Assembly: GCA_039105265.1 (NCBI GenBank)
Contig: JAPFFF010000002.1
Span: 7,378,001 to 7,442,000, forward strand
Origin: Tritrichomonas musculus
Lineage: Eukaryota > Parabasalia > Tritrichomonadida > Tritrichomonadidae
Direction: 5' to 3'
DNA length: 64,000 nt
The notes under the pieces are model-generated. The model did no database searches and had not been told where the DNA came from. It saw only the letters and a program-made list of their open reading frames with translations. The position numbers were made by a program, and so were the translations under genes. Position 1 is the stretch's first letter, and each line of letters begins with the position of its first letter. This document shows, in pieces, positions 32,001 through 41,865 of the stretch.

Positions 32001-35000
32001 AATCATCGCTACTTTGGGTTGCATGTCATTTGTATATGTGGAGAAATCATTCACTCTCTTCTCAATCCTTTCCCAGTCTTCGAGAAACATGGAACAATTT
32101 AGATATCCGGCAAGAAAAGTTTCATTTCTTGGATTTTCGTTAAATTTCTTTTCATAAACATCACGTGCTTGTGACCACATCGATAAGGCTTCAAGAAGTT
32201 CGCAGTTTGAATCAGCTGATACGGCAATATTTAAGAGACCAAGTGCTGATTCTTTTCGTTTCAGGAGACTATTTATACGAAGAAGGTGAGATGTTGGTTC
32301 AATTGACTTAGATAACGCTTTTTCAAAGAATCTTAAAGAGCGAAACCATGAATTACAACGTTCAGCAATCTGACCTGAAACAAATGGATCTTTAAATAAA
32401 GCAAAATTAGCACGATCCATTGCATCACATGCTGCAACAATGACAGATAGAATATCAGGCGTTACTTGTAAGCTATGAACGATACCAAGTAAATAATTAG
32501 ATAATAATTTTCTATCATTGTCAAGGGCAATATCCCAAACAGATACAATAACAAATGGAAACAATTGCGCTTCAAAATCAGATGACAATCGTAATAAAGG
32601 ATGTGATGCACGAATGGCAGGGGAATTCGAACAAAGAACTAAATCTTGAGTTAGTTGAAGAAACCAGTTGTTCCAATCATTCTCTGAGACAGATAATTGA
32701 AGCCTTCCTCTTCCAAAAATTTGACTTAGAGGAAGTATTGTCATGACTGGCATTGATAAAATTGCGTGTTGTTCAGGAACTGGATTGTATGACTGAAGAA
32801 TACTAAAAGCTTCCTTCTTGAATTTGGGATCAGTGTTAATTTTAACAACAAATTCTTTCCATGATTGTTCAAGTGGCAAATTAGTCATGACATTTGGGAA
32901 CCTTAAAACAAGAACTTCTATCAAATGGATTGCTGGCTCTTGCGATGCTTCACATTCTGTATAAATTTTTATTCCAAGCCTTAAAGAAGGAAGTATTAGA
33001 CTTGTAAGTGGGGCAGATCTTAGAGCTTGAGTAAGAAAACTTAGGGCATTACGTGTTAAAATTGTATTCTTGGAAAGAGCTCTTTGAGAAATAACATTAA
33101 AATATATATTAGGTGAACCACCAGCAAAAATAACGAGGAGTGTCATTGTTAACATTAAAGTGATTTCAGCATCACTTCCTATGTTCGTGTACTGTTCTTC
33201 ACTGAGCAAGCTGGTGATCAGTGCAAATGTTGATGAGCCGTATATAACAAAATTCTTTTTCATTGAGTAAATTAATGCATTCAATAATTTTAGAGCATCA
33301 ACATCAAACTTTTTTGTAATGTAGGGAAGAACCATGTCATAGATCTTCTTAGCATGAGGTAGGATCTCGATGTCGACAACAAGAACAATGGTTTTGAATG
33401 ATGGAAACAACTCACCTAATTGGATTTGAACATTTGGACGATCTAAAATTGTAGTGAAAACATTGACAACTTCTTCTAAGAAATCGAAGCATTTAGAGGC
33501 ATCGCTTTGTATGATGTAAACTAAAGCGTTAATTAATACAAAAAGATCGTGAGTTTTAGAATTATCTTTCAGTTGATTTAAAATGTATTTCATGACAAAG
33601 TTGAGGTATGATTGCTCTCTTTTGGTTCGATCATAAAGAGGATACATATCTTCAGTTTCTGTATGAGTGTGAAAAGTGTGGAATTCATAAGGATCAAGTG
33701 ATCCTATAGTACCGAATAATTTCAAAAGTTCCTTATACATCTCTGGTGAAAGGCATTGGGCCGTTGAGTTAGATGTGTTTTTGATGTACATAAATAAAGA
33801 TTGATGCAATTTAACGATTCCTTTTGAATCAAGACGTTTCACTAAAGGATATGCTCGGAATAACACTCTTAAAGTTTGCGCAGCTGCAATTTTAACCTTC
33901 TGACTATTAATAAGCAATAACTGATCAACGAGTACGTTGACAACTTTATCCAATAATTCAATTTGACAATGTGCATTTGAAGATGCTAAATTTGAAATGC
34001 AGTGCATAGCATGTATTCGAATTTGTCTATAACAACGCATATCATCAAGCCCTTCAATAGTTTTTGATAAAGATAATGGCTTAGAATCAGTTTTTTTGTT
34101 TAAAACATCCAATAAAAAGACGATTAATTCATTGCATATCGAAAATGCAAAAGTTCCTGCAGCTGATATTAAAATTGAAAGAAATTTAATATATTCTACT
34201 TGTTCTAACTTTGATGGAATTTGATCAAAAGTTTTAGGAAATTGGTGAAGCAGAGTGAAATAAAAATTCAATGTAGAAATTGGATAATGAGCCTGAATTC
34301 GTTTGATTAAATTGAGCGCAGATAGCGCGACTGAAACATGTGTATCATTGAATATCTGGTAAATAATAACAAAATTGGGCGATGTCGTGAAATAGTGCAA
34401 TAAACTATCATCGATTGAATTTAAAAAAGCACTTTTAACCAAACTATCTTCAATTAAAATTTGATTTAATAATGAAAATAGTTTTGTTGACTGTTCTGAC
34501 CCTTTAAATCGTTGCAATATTGATGTTAACGCCAACACAGCTGCTGCCCTTTGCTTTGAACTTGTTTCATTTCCAAAGGCTTTATCATCAAAATGTTTAT
34601 TACCAGCATTACCACTGACATTGTTACTAATTATATCATTATTTGAATCGATATTATTATTAGCATTGCTGGAATTGACATTATCATCGTTTTTATTTTC
34701 TTTTACACTTTTTGATGTGATTGAATTTTCAGGAAAAAGATTTTTTTCTGAATCATTTATTTCTAGCTCTATATCTTTTGGAATTACTTCATTATAGTAA
34801 TTGTAAACAGTATCCCAATATTGAATGAGTGGAAACTGTTCCAAAAAGGAGATCCGTGCTAAAAATGAAAGAGAAAGCTCATTTATTTCTTTTACCTTTT
34901 CAGTAAAAATATGGATAAAACTAAAAGTATCTGAAGAGAACGTAGATGCAAAAGTAATTGCGGCATCAACAAGATATGAAGACCATCGTGATGAACTAAA

Positions 35001-36179
35001 GACTCCTAAGACATACTTACGATCGATAATATTTGGCATGCGCTCCATTACAACTTTAATTAATATGAAATATGAATCAGGACTTCTGGGAATCAAACCA
35101 AAGCTCAAATTATTTGCAAATACACAAAAATGCTCGGGAAGTATTCTTGCGATTCTGGAAAATTGAATACATATTCCAGGATTATTAAAGTTAAGCTTTG
35201 AAGGAGTTAAAAAGATTGAATATATTCTACTAGCATAAGTTTCAGCATCTTTTGGTAATGTCTCAACAAGTAAAGCAAGAAAAGCCAAATATTCTTCGTT
35301 TGGATCTTTTGCAATAAAATCAGAAATCGCAATAAATAAATCGGTTGCTTTATCTTCACAAACGTCTTTATAATCAACAAAGAAATAAGATAAAAGTGAA
35401 AAGAAACCTTGCGGATGCAAATGAATGTTTCGACTAATTATGCTATCAATTAACATTCCATTTCGAGTTCCATTTTCGGTATTATTATTATTAATATTAC
35501 TATTGTTAAATGAACATAAAACATTCGATATTATCTTAGACACTCGTTCATTTGCAGCTGGATCAGTAGCAATAATTTTTCTATTTAATTCAATAACAGC
35601 TTGGTGAATTTCTTTCGAAGGATAAGTAAGTGCAGTCATTGTGATTGTATTAAGTTGATTAACATATTTCTTATAAAATAACGGATCAAAAGGGGAAATT
35701 CGAAGTAAAAGAAATAAAGAAGAAATGATCGAAGCTGGCGTTGCTCTAGAGTCTCTGGCAAAAGAAAGCCATGACATAATTCTATCCATTAAATGAGGAA
35801 TAAAAGGCGCATTCATTTTTCGTGCAATCTTATAAAAAAGCCTAGAAATTCCTTTGATAAGAAAAACGTCGTCTATTGGAAGAATTCGTTCTAAACTTTG
35901 ATTTATGCCAGTATAATTACTTTGATCGTCGTCTATGTCAACATAAAAAGAAAACCCAACTATAGCCGCAAGCCTGGTTTCTTGCTGACGAGTATGAAGT
36001 TTGACGTTTGACCACTTATAAAGACACAAAGCAAACTGATTTTGATCTTCGTCGGACAGCGTGAGATAAAGCTGCGAAAAAAACTTTCGAGACCTTTGAC
36101 GAGCTTCAGCGAATGTTTGCACATCAACTAGAACGACAGATACTCCATCGAAATCGATCTGAGGCTGCCGCTCGCTCAT
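29091..36179 (-). CDS. TOR: TOR kinase (PI3K-related protein kinase)
   Basis: About 2362 residues from the ATG at 36179; an in-frame TTG six codons upstream is unlikely as a start. HEAT-like repeats fill the first ~1200 residues, then a FAT region, a PIKK domain and a FATC tail. PRKLRIIGSDGKTYKYLLKG with the ATP-binding Lys lies near 1991, GDRHPSN near 2150 and HIDFSD near 2170. The last residues, YYGWSPFW, match the TOR-type FATC end (GWCPFW). EMYKELLKLFGTIGSLDPYE is also TOR-like. Expected role: growth and nutrient signalling. Oddities: DFS replaces DFG, no recognisable FRB (no Trp in the ~1770-1890 stretch), and Asn/Ser-rich inserts near 490-530, 1640-1680 and between kinase and FATC. Confidence 0.93.
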   Translation of the reverse strand: MSERQPQIDFDGVSVVLVDVQTFAEARQRSRKFFSQLYLTLSDEDQNQFALCLYKWSNVKLHTRQQETRLAAIVGFSFYVDIDDDQSNYTGINQSLERILPIDDVFLIKGISRLFYKIARKMNAPFIPHLMDRIMSWLSFARDSRATPASIISSLFLLLRISPFDPLFYKKYVNQLNTITMTALTYPSKEIHQAVIELNRKIIATDPAANERVSKIISNVLCSFNNSNINNNNTENGTRNGMLIDSIISRNIHLHPQGFFSLLSYFFVDYKDVCEDKATDLFIAISDFIAKDPNEEYLAFLALLVETLPKDAETYASRIYSIFLTPSKLNFNNPGICIQFSRIARILPEHFCVFANNLSFGLIPRSPDSYFILIKVVMERMPNIIDRKYVLGVFSSSRWSSYLVDAAITFASTFSSDTFSFIHIFTEKVKEINELSLSFLARISFLEQFPLIQYWDTVYNYYNEVIPKDIELEINDSEKNLFPENSITSKSVKENKNDDNVNSSNANNNIDSNNDIISNNVSGNAGNKHFDDKAFGNETSSKQRAAAVLALTSILQRFKGSEQSTKLFSLLNQILIEDSLVKSAFLNSIDDSLLHYFTTSPNFVIIYQIFNDTHVSVALSALNLIKRIQAHYPISTLNFYFTLLHQFPKTFDQIPSKLEQVEYIKFLSILISAAGTFAFSICNELIVFLLDVLNKKTDSKPLSLSKTIEGLDDMRCYRQIRIHAMHCISNLASSNAHCQIELLDKVVNVLVDQLLLINSQKVKIAAAQTLRVLFRAYPLVKRLDSKGIVKLHQSLFMYIKNTSNSTAQCLSPEMYKELLKLFGTIGSLDPYEFHTFHTHTETEDMYPLYDRTKREQSYLNFVMKYILNQLKDNSKTHDLFVLINALVYIIQSDASKCFDFLEEVVNVFTTILDRPNVQIQLGELFPSFKTIVLVVDIEILPHAKKIYDMVLPYITKKFDVDALKLLNALIYSMKKNFVIYGSSTFALITSLLSEEQYTNIGSDAEITLMLTMTLLVIFAGGSPNIYFNVISQRALSKNTILTRNALSFLTQALRSAPLTSLILPSLRLGIKIYTECEASQEPAIHLIEVLVLRFPNVMTNLPLEQSWKEFVVKINTDPKFKKEAFSILQSYNPVPEQHAILSMPVMTILPLSQIFGRGRLQLSVSENDWNNWFLQLTQDLVLCSNSPAIRASHPLLRLSSDFEAQLFPFVIVSVWDIALDNDRKLLSNYLLGIVHSLQVTPDILSVIVAACDAMDRANFALFKDPFVSGQIAERCNSWFRSLRFFEKALSKSIEPTSHLLRINSLLKRKESALGLLNIAVSADSNCELLEALSMWSQARDVYEKKFNENPRNETFLAGYLNCSMFLEDWERIEKRVNDFSTYTNDMQPKVAMIFAAAMRNTGGDPSQFLQAIKTDDPTSCIWRAIVSLDRNNLEAAEKWVSRGLTLLSQDISSFTSGSYEPAIPAICTAMMFEELKDVTDQRKGLKTADEILKMWASKADYVKRDATQLRNVHRVRELLQCSKEQKFTIHIDFVDSLRKLKEWTLFDNSFRRLFSNHMNDERIRLMSAKSNFDRGMVRNLNEFKFIIDQLKDKKNKTDVYCDAILSYVSRSSIKPSVLSLLAKVTALQPQRVRAWKHWAYFNLGCAQPPVSSPSSSSSASLTSRTRSYSSKNIINDNITNNKPDNDINYASFASAAVEGFSMLIKLTGPSLHFLCQLSAIFFSYGDTLSNFEEIAYDLKRMDPSSVIQIIPQLMVQFDHPSEEVRKVVYEIIRIFSLKHFQALTMPFCLLKATTTSSKALLDFIDQLSHDHPVLMRDAEEFTKGLIQIAVTPIEEVIQLFERVTHLSEIDAPQEEIIPLFKKANSIIKGQKHSQFVTRIFNDVKIKNFVKNLSPLPTSSAEICRLANMAISIKKFLDMKIENMSTMDIAEMNFSLASASSFSLVVPGFYSVDKEPVTIHSIIHILKIIPSAKRPRKLRIIGSDGKTYKYLLKGREDLRLDQRVMQLFSLTNSILHDDKFGVERHLHIRQVPIVPIATNAGLIAWAEGGETIHSMILCHRRIVGVEIKEEQKYIKNYVGDEATIGCDREYTLRMSSIQKLELHRELCGLALDDDIRETLWLRSPNAELWLNATTNFARSSGLMSIIGYLIGMGDRHPSNILVMKGTGNVVHIDFSDIFEKASLRSYVHETVPFRLTRMIVRALGASGIHGVFDMTAEYVMTLMRRNKETLLAFLDIFIQDPITDTIWYKNAASTPPPPPTINSPGAHDSSTPNSNSESSSHEINIENKTNENNNNNNHFPPYYHINEGSATLRKAISRVSDKLNGREFDGKLLTEHEQVSTLIEIATNEMNLAQMYYGWSPFW

Positions 36180-36247
36180 CCTATAATCGGTTTTCAAAGA
36201 GTTACGTATTAAACTTTTTAATAACTTTTAAACGATAAAAATTCATT

Positions 36248-36647
36248 GGTGGGCCACCAATGAATTATTATAACTTTTGCACCATTAGATAGATTACATA
36301 TAATAATAATATAATATATTAATTATAGTTCATGAATATTAAAGATAAAGTTTTTCTGAATAATTTAAATTTAAATATTTTATTTGTAAACTATTCAAAT
36401 AGTATTGATAAAATCTTTCAAAAATATCTGAAATAATTTTCTCAAAATAAAAAGAATTTAAAAATTTATTCAATTTATATAGAAAAATTTCATTTATTAA
36501 GAATAAAAATATCTATTTTAATTTTAAATTAATTGTTTAATTTAATTTTGTTTAAAGTTATATCTTATTGATTATAATCAAAGACAAAATATAAAAAGAA
36601 ATAAATGATTTTTTCTTTACCTTAAATTTTGAAAATAACAATTGAAG
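36248..36647 (+). repeat. Direct repeat copy A (left end of a hAT-like element, truncated)
   Basis: About 90% identical to 39502-39903 in the same orientation, beginning GGTGGGCCACCAATGAA. Its left edge sits in a perfect palindrome (ATTCATTGGTGG-G-CCACCAATGAAT, 36241-36265). No matching right end is seen, so this is a truncated copy. It lies about 70 bp upstream of the TOR start. Confidence 0.8.
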
Positions 36648-36997
36648 TAACCTTTCGGCGGTTTTGTAAACTACGACTACATCACTATTTTTAAATAGTT
36701 TATACCGAATTTTGGAATTACGGCTAATGGAGTTGAAATTATGGCATATAAAAAACGATAACTTTTTCAAATAATAAATGGCCATATCAAAACTTTTTGA
36801 ATATTAAACAAAAAAAATCATTAATTCGACAAAATTCTTCACATTGTTTTGGGATTTAGTTGTGTTCAAATTATTACTAGGGTGGCACTGGGTGGGCCAA
36901 AATTAAGAAAATGGGTCAAAAAAAAGTAAACATTTGGGTCACCATTTATCCTCTCAATTATTTGAATTGAATACGATTAAATAAGGTCAAATAATTG

Positions 36998-36998
<1 letters not shown>

Positions 36999-37046
<48 letters not shown>
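36999..37046. repeat. Poly-T tract, 48 nt
   Basis: Uninterrupted T run inside the hAT-like element. Confidence 0.9.
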
Positions 37047-37048
<2 letters not shown>

Positions 37049-37346
37049 TTTGCGAAAATCCTTACGTGAGAGCGTGTTAAGAAAAAAAATTAAAAATATT
37101 GATCGGCATGGTTAATTATTCTACCATAAAAAAAAGTTTTTGAAATAATTTTTTTTTTTATCTGCTCTCTTTCAATAAAATCTGAATTTCAAAAGCATAA
37201 AAATTTAGTTTTTTTTCAATTTTTAAAAAATTATACATAAAAAGTTTATTATTTTTTTTTAAAAAAATTAATTCAAAAAGATTAATATCATATATTTTTA
37301 ATAGTGGAAATGCTATACTCAAAAAGTTGCAAAAGAGAATCAAAAA

Positions 37347-37635
37347 TACAGTATAGTAAAAAAATATGAAAACGTAAAAATATTATTCAAAAAGTTGGAA
37401 AACAAGCTTTTTCATAATAAACACTCAATTTTTTTGAGTAAATATTGTTTTATCGTCATTTGAAAAAGTAGCTTTTCCAGCTTTTTGAATTTTACGAAAA
37501 AGTTCGAAAATCCATTTTTTCAAATGACGATAAAAAGAATTAGCCAAGCAAATTTGGCCTTATTTCTTTGAAAAAGTGTATTTTCCAACTTTTTTAGTAT
37601 TTTTTGACGATTTCATATTTTTTTACTATACTGTA
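37347..37635 (+). mobile_element. 285-bp mariner-type MITE, copy 1
   Basis: TA-flanked unit (37349-37633 between the TAs) with inverted ends CAGTATAGTAAAAAAATATG. A second inner inverted repeat built on TTTATCGTCATTTGAAAAA lets the unit fold into nested stems. Base-for-base identical, in reverse complement, to 38569-38853. It is nested in the hAT-like element, so it is the younger of the two. There is no ORF. Confidence 0.9.
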
Positions 37636-37640
37636 AATTA

Positions 37641-37681
37641 TTAAGTAGCTTTTTGAGGCTTCGCCTCAAAAAGCTACTTAA
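37641..37681. repeat. Perfect 19-bp hairpin with 3-nt loop
   Basis: TTAAGTAGCTTTTTGAGGC, loop TTC, then the exact complement. It lies six bases beyond MITE copy 1 inside the hAT-like element. It could be a transcriptional terminator-like or cruciform-forming part of the element. Confidence 0.85.
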
Positions 37682-38566
37682 TCATTTATTAAATAAAATT
37701 TAATTTTATCTTGTATAAAAAAGCATGAATTCATAATATTCAACAAGGAAATGATGTTTATCATAATTATATATATCAGTTATTATTATATACTATGTAA
37801 ACAAATAAATAAAATTTGGCCCATTTTGGCCCAATTATAAATGGATGGGTCAACCAAATATCGTCTGAAATCTTCAGAAAATTATCCCAAAAATTTTGGG
37901 CTAAAATGGGCCAAGTTGGGCCAAAATGGGCCAAATTTTTTTTTTAAGCATATATATAAATTATTAATAATGTATACCTATATTTATAATATACATTACT
38001 ATATTGTTTAATATCATAACTATAATGCTTTTTATATAAGATATATTTATTTTTTTAATTATTAATTTTTGTGAAAATAAAAATTATTCTCTATGAAAAG
38101 TAAAAGACAATTTGAATGAAAATTTTTATTTTAAAAGATAAATTTATCTCTTCCATTCTATGTAAATCATTAATTTTTCATATATATTTAAATAAATAAT
38201 CTGATAGCGATTTGTAAATTGATAATTTATAACTTTATATATAGAATCAAAACAATTTGAATTGGCCCACGTTGTGACACATTAAACCCACATTTTGGCC
38301 CACATTTTTTAAAAAATGCACATTTGGGCAAATTTGACCACCCTAATTATTACCTATTTTATTTCTTTTTTGTTTATTTTATTATTTTGATATCTTTTTT
38401 CACTTTTGTTTTTTGTGAAATAACCCTTGCTTTTTGTACATACAACGCAAAAAAAATACGTTATTATAAAATAAAATGTATGTACAATTGTAAACCTTGT
38501 TTTTTTTATTTGCAAATAAGTCCCATAAATGTTGTAAACTTGTCAATATTGAATAAACTCATAGAA

Positions 38567-38855
38567 TACAGTATAGTAAAAAAATATGAAATCGTCAAAA
38601 AATACTAAAAAAGTTGGAAAATACACTTTTTCAAAGAAATAAGGCCAAATTTGCTTGGCTAATTCTTTTTATCGTCATTTGAAAAAATGGATTTTCGAAC
38701 TTTTTCGTAAAATTCAAAAAGCTGGAAAAGCTACTTTTTCAAATGACGATAAAACAATATTTACTCAAAAAAATTGAGTGTTTATTATGAAAAAGCTTGT
38801 TTTCCAACTTTTTGAATAATATTTTTACGTTTTCATATTTTTTTACTATACTGTA
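38567..38855 (-). mobile_element. 285-bp mariner-type MITE, copy 2 (inverted)
   Basis: Identical to copy 1 but in the opposite orientation and with its own TA duplication. It lies about 220 bp outside the right end of the hAT-like element. Together the two copies form a perfect ~289-bp inverted repeat with ~930 bp between. Confidence 0.9.
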
Positions 38856-39491
38856 AATCTTTCAATACTTCCAAATTATGAAAAAGTTTAGGTCAAAAAT
38901 GATGATATTTGTCCTAAACGATCAAAAACACAATTATTTGTTTAGACCGATAAAATTTAAAAAAAAAATAATTTTGAATTCAAATGTAAAAATAATGCAT
39001 AAAAATATTTTTGTTAATATATCATCATTCTATAAATAATAGACATTTTATTTTCTCCAAAATATAATTTATTCTTCAACTTTTTTTACTCCAAAAGAGA
39101 TGAAAATATTTGAGAAATCTCATTGAATTCAGATCATTGAATAGGACTTACGCCCTTAAATTAAAATTGCATTATATTGATAACCACCCATTTATTTTTA
39201 TTTTAAAATTATAAATAATATATAACATTATATAAATTATTTAAATTATGCATACATTCTTTTTGAAACCTATTTATTAATGAAGAAAATATATTTATTT
39301 TGAATAGGAGGTACAAAAAAAAAAAAAAACAAGGTTTAGTTTCCTTTCAAATTTTGTGTTTGGAAAATGAATTGATTTTGTTCAATTAAGCATTTTTAGA
39401 TTTTAAAATTTGAAATTTAGATTTATTATACTTTTTAAAAAATTTTAATATCATGTATGTTCAGAAATTCTTTCTTTCTTTGGGTGACTCA
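38856..39491. other. A+T-rich spacer between transposons
   Basis: No ORF, hairpin or repeat is recognised beyond short poly-A runs. Confidence 0.35.
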
Positions 39492-39499
39492 TAAAAAAA

Positions 39500-40878
39500 T
39501 AGGTGGGCCACCAATGAATTTTTATAACTTTTGCACCATTGGATAGATTACATATAATAATAAAATAAAATATTAATTATAGTTCATAAATATTAAAGAT
39601 AAAGTTTTTATGAAAAATTTAAATTTTCATATTTTTTTTGTAAACTATTCAAATAGTATAGATAAAATCTTTCAAAAATATTTGAAATAATTTTCTCAAA
39701 ATTAAAAGAATTTAAAAAGATCATTCAATTTATATAAGAAAATTTCATTTATTAAGAATAAAAATATCTATTTTAATTTTGAATTAATTGTTTAATTTAA
39801 TTTTGTTTAAAGTTATATCTTGTTGATTATAATCAAAGACAAAATATAAAAAGAAATAAATGATTTTTTCTATACAAAAAATTTTGAATATAACAAATGA
39901 AGCATGCTATAAAAATTCGTTTTGAAAAAGTTAGAAATAATCAATTATTTGATTATAATGATTTTGAAAATTTATTAGTATATGATTTATTATAAATATT
40001 ATAAAATATTATTTACTATTATATTTATGTTTATAATATTATAATAAAAATATATTATGTTTATTTCTATTTAAATCGCTATATTTATAATTTTTATTAA
40101 AACTTAGTTTTTTTTTGAAATTTTAAAAATTCAAATAAATATAAAATATTTTTAATTTTGATTATCTTTGCTTTTTAAATTTAAAATGAAATATCTCATT
40201 TATATATATTTATAATATCTTATATTATAATGTAATTATAATATTAATATAGATTAATATAATTTTAAATTAAGATATTGCATTTTCTAAAAATCTCAAA
40301 ATTTCAATAAGGGAAAAAATATAAAAAATATTTGAAAGCTATTTTTATAAATTGAGAGAAAATTGAATAAAAAAAAGCTGATTTTAATTTTTTATGATTT
40401 TTTAATAAAGGTCCAATATTCTAGGACATATATCTAATTTTAATTTAGCTTTATTTATATCAAATTTATTGTTTGACCGTTTATAATTTCTTACCAAGTG
40501 GCTCCAAAATTGAATCATTCCGTTAACTAATTCAACTTTTTGAATATGTTTTCCCAACTAACCTTTATCTTTGAAGTTATGTTAACTTTTTAGAGAAATC
40601 TATTTATTATTTTATATTGTTTCTAGATCATTCTTGATGTATGACATAGATAATATCATATAATAATAGAAATATATATTTTAATTCATTTGAACTTGTG
40701 ATATTGAATATCATGTATTAAAAAAAAAGTTGATGAATATTAGTTCAAAACTTAATTTAACAACTGCATCCTATCATATATGTGTTATATAAATATATAT
40801 TATGAAATTGCTGAATAATTCTTAAAATTAGAAGAAAAAAAGAACTTTTTTAAAGTCAAAAAAAAAGTGGCCCACCTA
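39500..40878. mobile_element. Second hAT-like non-autonomous element
   Basis: 1379 bp bounded by TAGGTGGGCCAC and its exact complement GTGGCCCACCTA. Flanking octamers are TAAAAAAA (left) and TATAAAAA (right), a 7/8 match for an 8-bp duplication in a low-complexity site. Its first ~400 bp equal repeat copy A at 36.2 kb. No ORF is present and the interior is extremely A+T-rich. Confidence 0.65.
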
Positions 40879-41554
40879 TATAAAAAAAAAAAAAATCGTT
40901 TTTTGGTCAATTTTTTTATTCATGAAAATCGAGAGAAAAGATGAATATACTTTTTTTTATTTGTTCCATAGTAATATCCTCATATTTTTGAAGCTCATTG
41001 CTAAAATATTTTTTAGTCAAATGCACTTTGTAAAATAAAACAGGAAATATGTAATTGAATAAAAAAAATTTAATGAATAATTATATTATCATATTATTTC
41101 ATCTTAACCATCATTTATTTATAAAAACTATTCACTCTTATATGAGTCTTGATATTTTGATTTCTAGCCAAAATGTTGATATATAAGCAAATTTTACATT
41201 AAAAAAAATATAAACGTTTAAAAGTTACGTTAAAGAAAATGTAATGTGGATAAAGTAAGGGTTATTGTGAAAAGAGAATCAAAGGTCTTTCGAAAAAATT
41301 ATTATTTTTCTTTATCTGATTTGGTTATTTGCTGTTTGAGACCTAGATATTCAAAAACACATATTATTTAACAAGTGTACCAAAAATGAAAATCATAAAA
41401 TAAATATTCATTTAGTTATTTCATTTTTAATTATTCAATTATAATTTGAATTAAAACGATAATTTTCAAGTTAAATAATGATCGTCTAAAAAAAAATTGT
41501 AAACGGGGAAAGGTCCCCCTTAGAATAGAAATGGAATGAATTAGATTCATTAAC
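40879..41554. other. A+T-rich spacer
   Basis: No gene is seen. A short G/C stem (GGGGA...TCCCC) lies near 41504-41518. Confidence 0.3.
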
Positions 41555-41865
41555 ATATAGTTTGACGATAAACCGGTCGACATCACGAAAAACTGGTCGA
41601 CATCGTCAACTTTTTCATTAAACTCATAGAAATACTCTGAATACTTTTCTATGATTCTTATTCAAAAACCGGTAGACATTATAAAATTTTAAAAATTTTT
41701 TAGAACTTTTTAAAAAGATATTTGAGTTATATTTGAGAGCCTTTTCAATATCATTTTTCATTCAATTTTGAACATCTTTATGAAATATTTGAGTGTGATC
41801 TTATGAAAAAGTTTACGATGTCGACCCGTTTTTCTGATGTTTACTCGTTTATCGTCTTACTATAT
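41555..41865. mobile_element. MITE with ~65-bp imperfect inverted repeats
   Basis: The left end ATATAGTTTGACGATAAAC and the right end (complement ATATAGTAAGACGATAAAC) continue as an imperfect inverted repeat. It includes GGTCGACATCGT and AACTTTTTCAT, about 65 bp each side of a 311-bp unit. A TA duplication at each end would suit a Tc1/mariner-type insertion. There is no ORF. It is not the same family as the 285-bp MITE. Confidence 0.75.

Larger units (their letters stand above)
36878..38345. mobile_element. Non-autonomous hAT-like element with 8-bp target duplication
   Basis: 1468 bp bounded by TAGGGTGG and CCACCCTA, flanked by a perfect 8-bp direct repeat ATTATTAC (36870-36877 and 38346-38353). 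TIRs starting TAGGGTGG plus an 8-bp duplication are hallmarks of hAT transposons. Both ends carry many subterminal TGGGCCAAA / TTTGGCCCA motifs (near 36893, 37815-37832, 37897-37936, 38262 and 38297), likely transposase sites. There is no transposase ORF. Inside are a 48-nt poly-T tract, a nested mariner-type MITE and a long perfect hairpin. Confidence 0.85.

Noticed and set aside
36195-36197. TTG as the TOR start
   Set aside because: An ATG lies six codons downstream and the upstream codons have no conserved meaning.
36558-37343. Small ORFs (61-75 codons) within the transposon cluster
   Set aside because: Composition follows the A+T-rich repeats and they overlap repeat copies; no protein-like features.
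38324-38608. 94-codon hydrophobic ORF spanning the hAT-like end and the MITE
   Set aside because: Phe/Ile/Tyr-rich from poly-T-rich DNA and crosses two independent element boundaries.
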